From Holacanthus passer (taxonomy: Eukaryota > Chordata > Actinopteri > Pomacanthidae): a stretch of 64,000 bases of DNA. Location of the stretch: assembly GCA_025331565.1 (NCBI GenBank), contig JAFREQ010000106.1:1116001-1180000 (forward strand), given 5' to 3'. Numbering within the stretch: position 1 is the stretch's first letter; the number at the start of each line of letters is the position of its first letter. Below the pieces are notes generated by a model. It had not been told where the DNA came from. It saw only the letters and a program-made list of their open reading frames with translations, and did not search any database. This document shows, piece by piece, positions 12,415 through 25,729 of this stretch. The position numbers and the translations under genes are program-made.

Positions 12415-12786
12415 TACTAAGTACATTTGCTCAAGTATTGTGCTGAAGTACAACTTGGGATACTTCTACTTTATTTAGTATTTCCTTTCTCTGCAACTTT
12501 ATTTTCCTACTTAGCCAAATATTTCACATTTTACTACATTAATTTGATAACTTCAGTGACTTGGCAGATTATTAATACAAACATAATATAAGACTATATG
12601 ATGTATTTGTTTGAAGGTTAAGATAAAAATCTGCTCTTAAAGTGATGCTTACTCATCGCTCCAGTAATATGGTCTACATTATTCTGCCTGATGAATACCT
12701 TTTACCTTTGATGATTTAAGTATACTTTGATGCCAATACTTCTTTTCTTTTACTTAACTAAATTGTGAATTTATTTGTAACAGAGT
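12415..12786 (+). mobile_element. Family E repeat, near-complete copy
   Basis: Starts with AAGTACATTTGCTCAAGTA and closes with AGTATACTTTGATGCCAATA and TTTTACTTAACTAA, the two ends of a dispersed fish repeat rich in AAGTA and TACTTT words. The interior is degraded. It follows family D within a few bases. Pieces of the same family lie at 47993 and 49262. Confidence 0.6.
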
Positions 12787-15579
12787 AAAATAGCTCTTCT
12801 GCTGACTAACCACCCAAACCCTAAATTTGTTTAGTTTACAATATAAAACAGATAAATGGAGCAAATCCTCAAATTTGTGAATGCCTTCATAAATGACAGT
12901 CATTATCGAAATTATCTTCAATTAATTCCCGCTGCTCCAATTTTGATGCTCCTTTCACAAGTTTGCAGGAACCCAAAACGTTAGTCATCCCTCAGTCGGC
13001 AGAGCCAGCGGCCACTAGGTTGCACCAATCTGGAGCTGTCAGTCAAAACATTTCCTCTGATTGCCTTTAGGTGTCAAACCAGTTGACCATAAAGTTGTCA
13101 GAGCAGCGGATGCAAGGAAAAATGTCTGCTCCTACCACCGCAGAGTCGTGTTGATATACAGTATACTCCTCTCTTCCCTGCTGTCTTGAGTTATTTCCAC
13201 CTCTGTGGGCTCGCACTGCACACGCTGCAGCTTTCACCGAATCATGTGTGTGCATGTTCGTGAATATAGGAGTATGTGTAGGGGCAGGCAAGGCAAACTC
13301 TATATGCGTGCATATTTTTTTAACCTTTATTTAATCAGAAAAGGTTGACTGCAACCCCCCCTTCCCAGCATGCTTCACAGATGAACACACATGTTTGCGT
13401 TATGCTTCACATTCCCTACAGAAAACAGATGCATACATCTCCAAGGCTGTAGCTGCCGTTCCTTTCAGAGCATGTATGCTTTTGCATTGTGTTCAGCTGC
13501 ACAATGTTGCAGCTGAGGTTTTTGCAGAAGGCCGCATTGTGAACTTGAAAGCATATAGTTTCAACGTGTAGCGCATTAGCCTTTTAGAAATATAGGTGAG
13601 AGGTCAATTTGACTGCGGAAAGAAGAAAGAGGCTCATTTAGCTTTGAGTGAAATCATCACAGCCGCGCACAAACACACTGCGGACCTGTGCACACGCAGC
13701 CACATAGGAACACATTCACATACCCGGTGACTCTTTAATGAGCCACCGTCTAATGATACAGCCACCTGTGACAGTTTTAGTACAGTTGTAATTTCCAAGT
13801 TAAATGCGGTCACTGCTTCTAGTTCTGCAGCTCTGCATCTGTGTGTGTGTGTTTGTGGACGAACAAGACACTAAACAGTATGGACCGGCCTGTGTCGACA
13901 TCCCCCCTCCTTTGCTCATCTGTCATGTACACAAGCTCTTTGTAATTAAAACAGCTCGCTGAGTGTGCGCTGATTATGGGGGGGAAACACGGTCGGTGTT
14001 TATAACCTTGGCATATCAAAGGAAACCTCTGTGACCTCTGATATTCGGTCGGATGTAGACACGCACACACACACGCTACCAGATCCGTAAACACACACAC
14101 ATGCGACTGCTTGGTGTCCTAACCGTAATTATGCAGATGGAGAGAAAGTAAGTGGCTAGCGAGCAACACTTTAATTTGAATTCCTCCTTTCACCCTCCAT
14201 GTTTCACTAATAGTTCCATTTACAGTAATTTGTTCCGCCTCAGGCAATGACTCATAACAAAGGCATTTGGTTGTAAAACAAATGTACAACACACATGTAT
14301 GTATGCACACCCCCCCCTCCCCCTTTTGACACCTCCCTGATTCCTCACACATTTCACCTCCCCGCCTTTCATTTTTCTCAATTCCATCTCCACCTCCACC
14401 TCTTCTACACTATCAATGTTACAGCTTTTGGCTGCAGAAAGTGCAGAATTATGGCATGTCACTGTTTTAAGTGCTGCCACTATAAAATGGGCGCAGAGAA
14501 ACCATAAGAAGCAGAATGAGGCAGGCAGGCCATGCTCTGCTATGCCAGCCATTTACTACCCTGGCACGGCAATATCATGATACAGTGCACACTTGGGGCG
14601 CATGACACCAAATCTACCCAGCAGATATTTATGAGGGACATATTATTTTTCATTATGCACACATTAAATCATCAGTTGAAATATTAGGCGAGGGCTCGCT
14701 TTTTTTTTTTTTGTTTCTTGTCTGTGTGATTCCACCCTAGAGCCTGAAAACATTCGCGAGAACTCCTGTTTTTGCTTTAGAGTTTTATTTGCCCATTACC
14801 ACAGTGACTTGGAAGTAGTTCACTTTTGAGTGCCTTTAACTCTTAACACTGTCTGTTTGACTCGGGCAGACACAGCGCAGATTGCTACTTAACCGGTTCC
14901 CAGCGGAGAGCAGGCCGCTATGTGATCTTTTATTGGACATTCTGGTTCTTGTGTTTGACTACAGCAGTAATACCTGGGAGGGCAATAGGAACAGGAACAG
15001 CATCAGCATCATCAAAGTACCTATAATCACAGTAAAGAACATCCAGAAGGATATCATGGCTTTCATCCAACAGTTACCACATCACACACTTCCTTCCTCG
15101 TTCCCACAAGATATGCCATAGACTGGTTTTATGGGAATTAACAGCGCAGGTTGAGTGTTTCTCCACTGGCCTGATTGTATAAATATCTCCTGACAGCAGT
15201 TTGACCTTTGCAAGTTTCATATTGATCGGGATATGAGATGCACTGTTTTTGCTAAATGCTCTGCGCAAAACTTCGCCGCTGCAGCCCATCCGTGTTACGC
15301 CTACATCGCGCTTGCTAACCCTCTCGGAGTTAAAGGTTGTTCTGCAGCAACAGCACCTTCCCTCCCTGTCGCGCAAGAGCTGCATAAACATGTCGGGAGG
15401 AAGGTAACGGACAAGTAGGTGTGAGTGAGTCAGTGTTTGCTCTCGCTGAGCCACGCCGTTGATCCATGCATACTCATTTGGACTGCGGACCCACAGGACG
15501 ACGCGTTCAGTTTCCCAGAATAAGAATGTTAATGCTGGATCAGTGGCCTGGTTTCCTTCAGCATCTTATTCATGCAGTG
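12787..15579. other. Non-coding unique sequence
   Basis: No gene recognised. Around 13314-13352 the motif TTTAACCTTTATTTAATCAG resembles a short dispersed vertebrate repeat but is too short to assign. Short TG/AC tracts are near 13840 and 14065-14100. A CpG-containing patch spans about 15240-15380. The frame of 126 codons at 15074-15454 (minus) and those at 14119-14552 have no recognised domain. Confidence 0.5.
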
Positions 15580-15655
15580 ATATGGAGCCTCTCAGAGGGG
15601 GAGTAGCAATTTACATTTCATCTAAATTTAGATTTCGTTTAAATGTCCCTTAAGT
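15580..15655 (+). pseudogene. Possible LINE endonuclease relic (very weak)
   Basis: In frame 15459-15653, codons at 15594-15620 spell RGGVAIYIS, which is like the GGGVAIYI segment of the endonuclease domain of L2/CR1/jockey-type non-LTR retrotransposons. No other endonuclease or reverse-transcriptase motif is visible on either side, and the N-terminal neighbour does not fit. Nine residues can arise by chance. Listed only so that it can be checked. Confidence 0.2.
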
Positions 15656-15992
15656 GTTTTTGACTAAATAAATTACAGCGATATTCATACATCCATTACC
15701 CATTCTGTGTGCTTCTCAACCACACTGTGCAAACCATCCTCTTACACATTAAGAACTCAGATGTGTTATTTTAATAGTGCTTCAATGGGAAAACCTGGTT
15801 TCTGGTTCTAATCCTGTTTTGAATTTGAATCATCTTATCGTTTAAACCTTCATTAACAGATTTTTTTTGGCCACTTGAAAGCATTAAAAATAAGCTATAA
15901 ACACAATATTGACACCTTACAAACATTCATATAAGCAAACAGTTAACAGCTTGATTACACATTCATCAAACATGGAGCGACATTAGCATCAT
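15656..15992. other. Non-coding AT-rich spacer
   Basis: Nothing recognised in this stretch. Confidence 0.5.
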
Positions 15993-16199
15993 ATGGATTC
16001 ATGTGTCCAAGTCCAGTATTCAGTCTTTTAGCTCTGTTTTGTTCTCTACCAGCTCCTGAGGGCAATATCTGTCTCTATAGCTGCTAAAGGCTTCACCGTG
16101 TTCACCAGCTACTTGCAAACTTCATCTGTGGTTTGGTGCTGAACAGGTCGTCTGCAGTGAGCTTATTTGCTGAAAACTGCTGCCGGCTGGAAAAGTTTC
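15993..16199 (-). mobile_element. Family C MITE-like repeat, partial copy
   Basis: Shares CCAGCTCCTGAGGG, a GCTGCTAAA word, TTCACCAGCTA and TTTGGTGCTG in the same order with the copy at 37691-38093, and in reverse complement with 29405-29802 and 33106-33428. The ends are degraded. I treat the orientation of 33106 (beginning TTAAAGCTGCACTAAT) as plus, so this copy is minus. Confidence 0.65.
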
Positions 16200-19100
16200 T
16201 TGCAACAGACCTCAGATTCAAGACAATTAGTATTGATTCCATGTAGAAACTCTTTGAACCACTTAAACCAGAATAATCCACTCTCAATTTGTGTGTATTT
16301 ACAGCTTCTGTTTGTCTCATGCTTAGTTGCAGTGTGTCCTTTTTCACAATCTTTGAAACGCTGTCTGAGCTCAAAAGTTTCAAAAGACACAGAAATAATG
16401 ACAGAACTTGCGCCTACTCCGACAGGATTAGTGAACTTTTTGTAGTCGGCGAGAAAGACAAAACTCATTTGGATGTAAAGATCCAGAGAAATATCGTATG
16501 GCTCTCCTCTCTCATGCATTGCTAAATCGAGACGTTTCAGGATTTAAATCAGCGCGTCGCCTCCGGTTCCTTCTTCTGAGGATTCCTCGCGAATTTCATG
16601 TTCCAGTAGGTTGTAAATTTATGGATGTGAATACTTAAATTTAATGACGTTCACATCTGATAAACACGGGCCCTGCGATCCACTGTATTTTACATCACCG
16701 CTGCTATTCTTAGACGCCGTCGAGCCGCGTCACAGGCTTCATTTTGCCTCTTGTGTGTGTGTGTGTGTGTGTGTGTCCTCTGGGAGACGATGGAAAAGCG
16801 AGGCTGGTGTAATTAAGGTACCAGACTGAGGAGCTGGTTATGATTCTCTCAGTCATAATTTGCCAGGTTATTAAAAGGTGAGACTTACAGGCAGGTTTAG
16901 TGTTGTTCAAAATTAAAATGTGCAGCGTCAGTGCAATTGCTTATCTCCTGACAGTAGCTGCGTGATATACGATGGCTGCTCGGCTGTGCACACACCAGCT
17001 GCTTTGCAAAGATACTGCGGCTGATGAAGGTGAATTAGAAAAAGTGGTGGGTTGATGTTAACGGAGAACATTTCAATTTGGCCCATGATTGTGGCCATCC
17101 TGACTGTGGGTCATGCTCATCGTGCACTCGTCTCTGTTGCACAGATTCAGGAAACACGTGTGTTAAAACAATGTGTATCGAGAAAAGCCTCCTAAAGCTT
17201 TTCAAATAAACGCACCTTTTACATAAATCAACTCAAATGCTTGTCTTTGAATCCAAAGTAAGCAAACACAGAAAGTCGCCTCCTGGCCTCTGCAGCAATA
17301 TTAACATACTTATTGTTTCATATATAATGTCTACTTCAACAAAATAAAAAGATAATGTGAAAATATATCCTGTAAGAAGCATTAAAGCCTCACGTATGTT
17401 GTTGCTGTGGACAGATCCCATTTCAGATGTATGGATATCAGTGTGTTTGTTCACCAATAAGTAACAAGAAATTGCAGTAATGTAAAACTAACTTTTGAAA
17501 CCGTGATATGTCTCACTCAGTATGTATCTTTGTCACAAGTGTTTTCAAATATCTAAAGTATCCATATCAAGATTGTTTCCTTATATTGAAAAAATTACTG
17601 TCTGCGGATATATCGTTATCAGATTCTTTCTAAATCCCAAATATCGCTATCAGTATCTGCCTCAAAAATCCAGTAATGGTCGAGTTATTTCACTAAGAAT
17701 TGAGAATAAGAGCCTGGTTCAAAACTACTGGCATTTTTCTCTAATTCCTCTTCTGTATTTATCTGTGTTTACTAAGAATAGATTATCCTGGAAGGGGGGG
17801 GGAGGAAAGAAGGTGATGGAGGGAAGGAGAGAGTTGCATCCCAACAACATATTGATTGCATGAAGCAAAGGAGAAAACCCTCATTAATATCAGCTGCAAG
17901 AACCGGTTTCAAGAATTATAATGATTGCTGACAGACAGAATGTTACTTATTGTCAATTTTTTTTATTTTTAATGATACTTGTTCCTCATTTACTTTTGGT
18001 CTGTGGCAGCGAATGGCTGGTTTGTTAACTAAAGAAAACACAATTATCATTTTGATTGCGTCTTTTTGCTGTCATCTTGATTATTTCTGTACTTGATTGA
18101 AAATTTTTAATGACGCTCTCAGCATTTAATGATATCGCTTCTCGTTCAATTTTGATATAGTATCAGCTGAGGACAATTTGCCGGCATTTTGCACGGAGTG
18201 TTTTCTCATTATCGATGAGTTAGACCGAACTCTTTTCAGTGCCCTTCCTCAGAAAGGGAACACAATAGTGTGACAAATTACAAAACAGGAAGACACATCT
18301 TTCACACAACACCAAGAAAGATGATAGTCATCAGCTGTTATTATGTTCAGCTCTCTGGATGCCATCCATCCTTGTTTACCATCACATGGGAGCGCTGGGC
18401 AAATGTCAGACAGATGCTTCAAAGTTCATCACAATGGAGCATTTTATGACAGGAGGTCGTCATTTATACGTGCACACACACACGCGCCGCCCCGTGTGCA
18501 AAGACCTAAACCATCACCCACAACCTTTTATAGATGCCATAAAGATGCATTAGCTAGATTTTCCTTACCGGCAGTCTTTTGTAAATTAGCCCTCTGTCAG
18601 TTGAAACCCAAGGTCCATCAACAAGTGACCTTTTCAAATATACGGCCTCTGTCAAAATGCAAGTCTGCAGCTGCATACTTTAATTCCGGATAGCAGCCAA
18701 CAACGCTGACTTATTCATCACCTCCATATTTACAGCCCAGACCGTATACAGAGGAGGCACTTAAAGCCAATCTGTCTGACTCTCCCATCTTTGCACAACA
18801 TTTTTCACCTCCTGCAAAAGAACATGAGATGACGTGTCGAACTCCTTCCCACACATTCCATCTCTTTTTCATAATCCCTCTTTCTGTGCTTTCTCCCTCT
18901 CACTGTCACTCGCCGTCTTATTCCTCTTCTGTACTTTTGAACTTTCTCCCCCCCCCACCCCCTTAATCCTATTTCCTAAAATGGCCCTGTGTCTCTCGCC
19001 AGCTCGTCCGGGGCTGCAGCGGGAGAATTAAGGCCCAGCCGTTCGGTTTCCAGCCAAGTGTAAATGAACAGGCGGAGAGAGAGGAGGGAAGAGAAGCACC

Positions 19101-19829
19101 AGCAAACAGACAAAGGAAGTGAGATAGGAAGGTGTGAGAAGGGGATGATTAAAGTGGTTACAGTGCTGACATTATCATCCCTGGACCAGATTACCACTGC
19201 CTGCTTCATAACCTTCACACGTTGAACATCTCACCCTTCTCTCATATTGACCATGTTCTTTGTTGATCTCTCAGCGTCGTCCCTCCTCCTCTTTCTGTTT
19301 CATGTTGCCATGGGCTCTAATTCATTGGTTCAATCTGACATGTCATTACAAGCCTGTAATAAGGGGGAGGGTGTTTATCTGATGTGTGTAATGCAAGACT
19401 GTCCTTATCGGAGAAAAAGACAGAAGGGGTCGTTTGTTCAAATGTTTATATTTTCTGACATGTAACCTCTTCTGGCTGTCTGAATAATGACTCTGCTCGC
19501 AAAGGTGAGAGTGGTACGACGTTGTTAGAGCGCCGCTAAATCTCATGGAGAGGGGGTCGGGTGAATAGTTCGGCGTTCAGACTTTGATAGTGGAGACGAT
19601 GGCTCGCATCCCGTCATTGGTCACTGCAATCTCTGAGGGAATTCGCTTGCTCTTACTGCAGCTTAGATGAGACGAAACCACTTTCATTTCAATCCTGAAT
19701 GTAGGCAGTATGGATGGCTAAATATCCATCTTCCGGTTTTCATCATAAATAAAATTATTAATCATCATATCACCCAAATGTAGCCCAGCCTGTAGGAAGT
19801 ACAAACAATAATAGATCAACAACAATCTC
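16200..19829. other. Non-coding unique sequence with short microsatellites
   Basis: Unique sequence. A (TG)n lies at 16752-16776; short AC near 18474-18484; a T-rich run near 17956-17972. Frames of up to 118 codons at 16163-16525 overlap on both strands and lack recognisable domains. No feature supported. Confidence 0.55.
16752..16776. repeat. (TG)n microsatellite
   Basis: Pure TG run of about 12 units, seen directly. Confidence 0.95.
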
Positions 19830-20400
19830 TTAAAGGACAACATTTTGAAAAGTTCCTATATTTGCTTTCATTCAAGAATTAGATGAGAAAATCGATTCCA
19901 CTCTCACGTCTGTTGTTTGGTTTATGTATATATATATTAAATATGAAGCCACAGCAAGTGGGTGGTTGGTTTAGCGTAGCATAATGATTGGAAACGGGAC
20001 AGCTAGAATAAAATACGTCTCATGAATTGACACGTTCTATCTATTTTGTTTGGTTCGTAAAAAAAAAAAAAAACTAACAACAAGCGTTGGTTTTATGGAT
20101 GGTTATATTCAGAACTATTTATTTGCCGGATGCAGTGACTTACACAAGCCCAGAAGTCACCATGAGGTTATTAGACAATCTTGTAGCTTTTGTACAGATT
20201 AAACAAAGGAGATATAGTGAGCTTGAGAGCCAGGCTAGCAGTTTCCCCCTATTTCCAGTCTTTATGCTAAGCTAAGCTAACCTTCTGCTGACAAACTAAT
20301 TCATATAACAGACGTGAAAGTGGTATCAATCTTCTGATCAAATGCTTGACAAGAACTAACTTCTAAACTTTTTACCAAATTTTAACCAAATAGTTTTAAT
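19830..20400 (+). mobile_element. Family B fold-back repeat, near-complete but degraded
   Basis: The left arm begins TTAAAGGACAACATTTTG and reads in reverse the words found in the right arm: left GATTGGAAACGGGACAGCTA corresponds to right TAGCAGTTTCCCCCTATTTC. The right arm has the diagnostic TGCTAAGCTAAGCTAAC followed by GTGAAAGTGGTATC. It is therefore a long imperfect inverted repeat, a form I recall from percomorph genomes. It contains A15 at 20059-20073. No coding capacity. Confidence 0.7.
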
Positions 20401-23400
20401 TTCACCATGTGCTGTGCTGAGGACAGGAGATCACAAAATGCTCACGTGAACCGTTTTAGTAATGATTGTAGGTATCTTTTGAAGCAGCCTATTTTGTAGT
20501 TGTATAATGGAGTTGTGTGTGTGTCTATGTTAGAGCACAAATTAGTAAATGTGTTTCCTGTAGGTGCCTCTTCGACAGCGTGTGCATTAACACGTTCGTT
20601 TACTCGTGTTAAAAATGTCCCGTCTGATGCGCGAGAGCAGGAGAGAGCTGTTTTTTTTTTTTTTTTCTGCCGAAGGTGAGACGGCGAGAAAGAGTCGGGG
20701 AGACAGGTGAAGAGCGGGGAGGGGACAGACGGATGTGAGAGAGACAGACCTAGAGAGACTACTTACACTGCACCGGGCTCGAGGGAAATCTAACCAGGCA
20801 ATATCCAAACCAAGGCGCTCTGCTCCTGCTACCTTAGCCCCACACAATTACAATACTATCTGACAAAGATATTGAGCGCAGATCCCTTGCTATTTCTGTG
20901 GATGCGTGTACCCAGCTAGAACCTGATTTTATATAAAAGTACCAAAAAGGCATTAACACTGACTTATTGAAAAGAGAGGCCGGGCAGAGCGTGCAAACTG
21001 TAAGAATATGTTGACTCTCCAGAGCCCAGGAGAGACGACGCAGACCTGAAGGGCTCATCTTCTCGTCCGAGGTGGAGGGTGTGTTTTTTTGACAAGGTGA
21101 CCTTTACGTCCCCGCCGCCCTCCTCGAAGGCTCGGTGGTGCCCGTATGCAGGGTGGAGCCGGAGAGGAGAGGAGAACAGCTTTGGTAAATGAGGCCTGGA
21201 TGAGGAAGGAAAGTGACAAATTGTCTTGTCTTTGCAATGAGAAGCACAAGTTCAGGAAAGGTTCAGGATGACCCTTGAATTTCAGGGATTTTAAACGCAG
21301 GAAGGAAAATGTTTGTTTACAATATACTTCAATCCAGAAAGTGACTATTCTTGTCCAATAGTGATACTGACTCTTTAATTTAATAATAAATCACTACTTG
21401 ATTGAAAATGTGTTTTACAAGTAACTTTTATTGGTAAATGTCAACTTGTTCTACTGAGAAAGACAATCAGACGCAGATGGTTTGTCAAAACATATTTTTG
21501 TGTGAAGATTTTTTTTGTGTGTTATCATTTTTTGCTATTTTTAAGTTTATCCTTTGAGACTTTTTTGAGAAATATTCAGAAAGTAGAAAGATCCACTGGT
21601 GTTTAACATGACCAAAGTTCAGGTTTGGAGTAACTTGACTCAGTACAACAATGCACAACAACAACAACAATGTCTGGTATATTCTGAAAATTGTATGTCG
21701 AAGAAAAAGCCTCTGATTACTACTTTTTCAATCTAAAGAAACTATAAAAGTATAAGAATTTTAGTTATAGCTCAAGAAAAGAGACTGTTTTGAAAATTCA
21801 GCCACTTTTTAACATTAGCTGCTGTTTTGTTGGCCATCATTTTTGTGCCGTATGAGTCAAGTCAGGACGGAGGATGTTGAGTTTCCTAATTTCATTCCCT
21901 GATAAAAAACCAGTGAGACGAGATAGAAATTTCAAAAAACGCATTAAACGTAACATCTTAACTGCAGGATTATCAGGAAGTCTCTCTCTCTCTCTCGCAG
22001 ATGAAGCATCTGTGGGTGGTTTCGCCGGCTCTTTGGGGAAATGGCAAGACATACGAGTGCTTTTGTGCACCTTAAGGGTTTCACCAGAACACATAAGAAG
22101 GTAGTGAAGAAGATGAATCAGGCTCGTGAAGCACCGGGGAGAATACCTGCAGAATTTAGGTGGTGTCAGCATTCTTGGTGGCAGAAAGTAAGAATAAAAT
22201 GCTCCACATGGGGAGTTCGGTCTTTTTGAAATATCATGCCATTCATCGGAGACGCTTGTTCTTGTCTGTTATTGTGCAGCCTGGTTATAAGAAATACTTT
22301 TCCTCTTCTTCATTTCGGGAGGGTAGATTCTCGGACTTGATATGTCGACTCTTCTGTCCGGTATATTAAGCTTTTTTCTGATTTTTTTTTTTTTTTTTTT
22401 TTTTGTTAATTAGACCTTTTCAATGAGCCTTTTTTCCTAAATGTCTCTCTCTTTGAAGCCAACCTGGAGCTTTGAAAACAACCTTTTCGTCCTGAGTCAT
22501 ATCAATTACCTCGTTCTTTTAACATTGCTCTCGTTTTAATGAATGTCCACAGCTCATGTTATATTTAAGAGTCTTACTATTCTTTCATATTCTCCTGAGG
22601 GCTCCTGGAGGATGTGTAGTCGGTCATTGTCCTCACTTTACCTCCGCGGTCACAGCAATCAAGCAGCAGAGGGAGAATCTGCTGCAGAGACAGTTTTAAG
22701 ACCTCACTAGCTCATCAAAGATAGACCCTCATATGGCAAAGTGCATGATGCTAAATACTCCTCCAACATCGTCTTCATTACTGTTGATAAGCTTTTCAAT
22801 GTTGCACAGTACAAATGCAGTTTAAAGATAACGAAGGCAGATGTATCCGTCGAACGTGCTCAATAAGTTAGTTTTATAAGTTGGTTGACGACATTGTTTC
22901 TGGCTGATTCCTTAATGTTTCCAGCTCTTCTTTTTTTTCTTTACTAGATTGACATATTAAGATGATAATCTTGTAAGTGGGGTCTTAAATATGCACCTGA
23001 TGGCTACATGCATGATATTATGCTGAAAGACTGAAGCTAAAGCTCAATGTCCAGGTATAAAGTCTAAAGGCTAAATAAAGAAGAAAATGCATTGTTAATT
23101 CTTGAACAAGGCTTTTTTAAATCGAACCTGTAACCCCACAAATTAATGTAGTTTATAATGAGCTCTTTGGCCTTGGAAGTAAAGTTAGGTTACTATTGTA
23201 GGTAGTGTGCTAGTAAGGCGGATTACAGAGCACATAAATTGTTGAATCGATTCCTTGCACGTTTGTTCTTGTGTTTCTGGTTTTGGAAAAGCTACACAAA
23301 AAAATCTCCAAAGTCTGTGAGCTTCCTCACGTGTAGAAAGTTTAACAGTCCCATGGCTTGTCATAGATTGAACTCTGGGGTAGAGGTGAAGTCATTTGCA

Positions 23401-23712
23401 AAGCTAATCACTGATCAGTATATCTTCCCGCGGTGATCACTGATATTCTAATAAAATAATAAATAAAATGCAATCTCTCAATCACAGCGTGTCTAATATA
23501 AGAAAAAGACAGAACAGTCCAAACATCAGAAAATCCATCCAAATATTGAAAAGGGCAAATCACAAGTGTAGCTCATGTCAACGCTAGGTTAATCATTCGT
23601 ACTACTAACGGCAACACAAGGACAGAAAATGTGTCCACGCTGGAAAGAAACGCAGCCGTGCTCCGAGTGCAGGGTCACGTAGAGAAAAGCAGCTAACAGG
23701 GATTCACTGTTT
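20401..23712. other. Non-coding unique sequence with T-runs
   Basis: No gene recognised. T16 lies at 20651-20666, next to a purine-rich segment up to about 20760. (CAA)n is at 21656-21671, a short (CT)n at 21981-21996 and T23 at 22382-22404. 22430-22700 is repeat-free and could be conserved, but this cannot be judged here. Confidence 0.55.
22382..22404. repeat. Poly-T tract (23)
   Basis: Uninterrupted T-run seen directly, followed by GTTAATTAGACC. Confidence 0.95.
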
Positions 23713-23815
23713 TGCTCAAGCACACTTCAGCAGGGTCAACGCCTGCAAACATGGAGGCCTGAACCTTGGACCTTCACTGAAGAGCAGCATTCATGCTCGC
23801 TGTGCCACCTTCGTT
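23713..23815 (+). repeat. Short dispersed fish repeat (TTGCTCAAGCACACTTCAGC type)
   Basis: TTGCTCAAGCACACTTCAGC, followed by a CTTGGACCTTC-like segment and GCTGTGCCACC, matches in order a short repeat I recall across fish, whose other copies read GCTCAAGGACACTTCAGCAGG and CCACTGAGCCACC. A possible cousin is at 36866-36960. Class unknown. Confidence 0.4.
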
Positions 23816-24948
23816 CCCACAAACACTGGACGACATGGACTTGAAAGACGTCGCCTTCTTTCTTGATCCTTTCCGCTGATTGCTGTGAATGAAAGCAGAA
23901 AGATGTTAACACTAATGTCAAAAGGAGAAGAAATTCATGAGCTCAGCTTTCATAAAAATACTAATGGAGCAAAATCTGTTTTTTTCAAAATGCTATAAAT
24001 CTGTTTTACATAAAACTATAAAAGTGTTAACATGTTGCCAAATGACCATTAAAAAGTACCAACATTTCCTATTTTGGGGGATATATTTTGGAAAAACCAG
24101 CCAGGACACATTAAAAATTATTTAAATAATTATTATAAAAATTACTTACTTGAGATTTTAAATTGCTGTTATCTTGCCCTACTTTTAACAGTGCAATAAA
24201 ATTTGAGCTGAGCCGCTTATTAACATGGATATTATAATGATATTTTACAGTCCTCCCATGATAACCACCTTAAAGAGACTACAAGAATCTCTTCTACATT
24301 GACAGCATGAACACAATATCTTTAAAAATAATACAGGATTTTAGTGCATTGGCATCAGGGACAGCACTGCCCATGAAGATAATATTCTCTTTATGGGCCT
24401 TATGGTTGCACCACAATCCTCGGGTCAAATACTTTCCCACTTGATGAATTATAAAATCATAATGTAAAGCCGCTGCATGATCGGTAAATGGAATGTGCAA
24501 ATGCAAGACTAATATATGATTTAGGACGAGGATGAGCTATACATTCAGAATCAATAATTTACAAATGTAGATGCAGTAGTTCATTTAAATATGACTCGGT
24601 TTTCGTCTCTGGCAAAGTAATGTTTGCTCCGTTCACATATGGCTGTACATTAGAGAAAATCGTGCCTCATTGTTATTATTATATGAGTAGAAATGCAGTG
24701 CATATTAATTTCTCCCCCTCCTTCACTGCATGTCTTTATTATAATGCAGATTAGGTGCTGTGTTGATGTACACAGGTGAAATGAAAAACTCAAGATATTG
24801 CATGTAGCAAATGGATGGACAGATATATAGAAGGAATTTATAAGTGAAAGTAGCACAATGTAGAAATACTCTGTTGCAAGTTCAAAGGTTTGGCATTCAA
24901 ACAACAAATAACTGTTTCCTGATCTGAGAAGCACTATGATTAAAGTCT
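23816..24948. other. Non-coding AT-rich spacer
   Basis: AT-rich unique sequence. Nothing recognised; small frames without domains. Confidence 0.5.
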
Positions 24949-25065
24949 GGTTGGGTTTAGGCACAAAAACAACTTGGTTGGAAAGATGGTTTGGTTTAAA
25001 GTAATTACTTGGTTAAGGTTAGAAAATGACAGCGGTCACGGTTAAAAGAAGCCAACAGCGGTCTC
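24949..25065 (-). repeat. Family F repeat (CTAACC-rich), fragment
   Basis: On the minus strand this carries AACCTTAACCAAGTAATTAC and CCTAAACCCAACCAGAC, the spaced TAACC / AAACC words of an abundant fish repeat. Related fragments are at 45851, 48328 and 62905. A short trinucleotide (CTC)n follows at about 25111-25126. Confidence 0.5.
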
Positions 25066-25729
25066 CACTGTCAAAGTCCATCATTGTGTTGACCCTCCAT
25101 CCACCCAGTCCTCCTCCTCCTCCTCCCTCAGCTGACTTTGTGGCTTTAAACCAATGTCACGATGCTTCCTCTCTCATGATTCATAATTCCTACAGTCACT
25201 TGAGGGCTTTTCACTTGAGTGTAAACATGTACTTTTAAGACATCTGCTGAAACACCTGATGCTGTTGTTTTTCTCGGGAAGACTCACATAAGTATAGTAC
25301 TTGGATATAATTTTGTGGTGAAGTCAGTGCTTCCCACCGCTGCGGCCGACTGAGAGTGAGACTCACACCAACACAGTTATATAGCTTACCATGACCGCGT
25401 GTGCCCTTTCACCAGCGCCGCAACTCCTCATCGTCTCCACTCCCTCCTCCGCCCGCCCACCCCCCACCTCCGTAACCCCATCAGAGAGCCGTGCCGTCTC
25501 GAGTGAGCGGGTCAGCTGTGGTGTTCGTACCTTCCTCCGGCCTCTAAGAAACTCGCCGAGAGCTGGGAGCTCAGCGTGTGTTTAAGTGAAAGTCCTGTTA
25601 ACCCCCATTGCCCTCTGCAGCACTGTACCGGAGGATTAGCAGAATACAAATAGCCCCTCTCGCTCCCCCTGTCCTCCACGCCGCAACTCCCACACCATCC
25701 GCCAGAAGAGTTGCTGACGACGAGAAAGA
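25066..25729. other. Non-coding spacer, CpG-containing
   Basis: Contains the (CTC)n above and a moderately GC-rich patch at about 25390-25580. No gene recognised. Confidence 0.5.
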
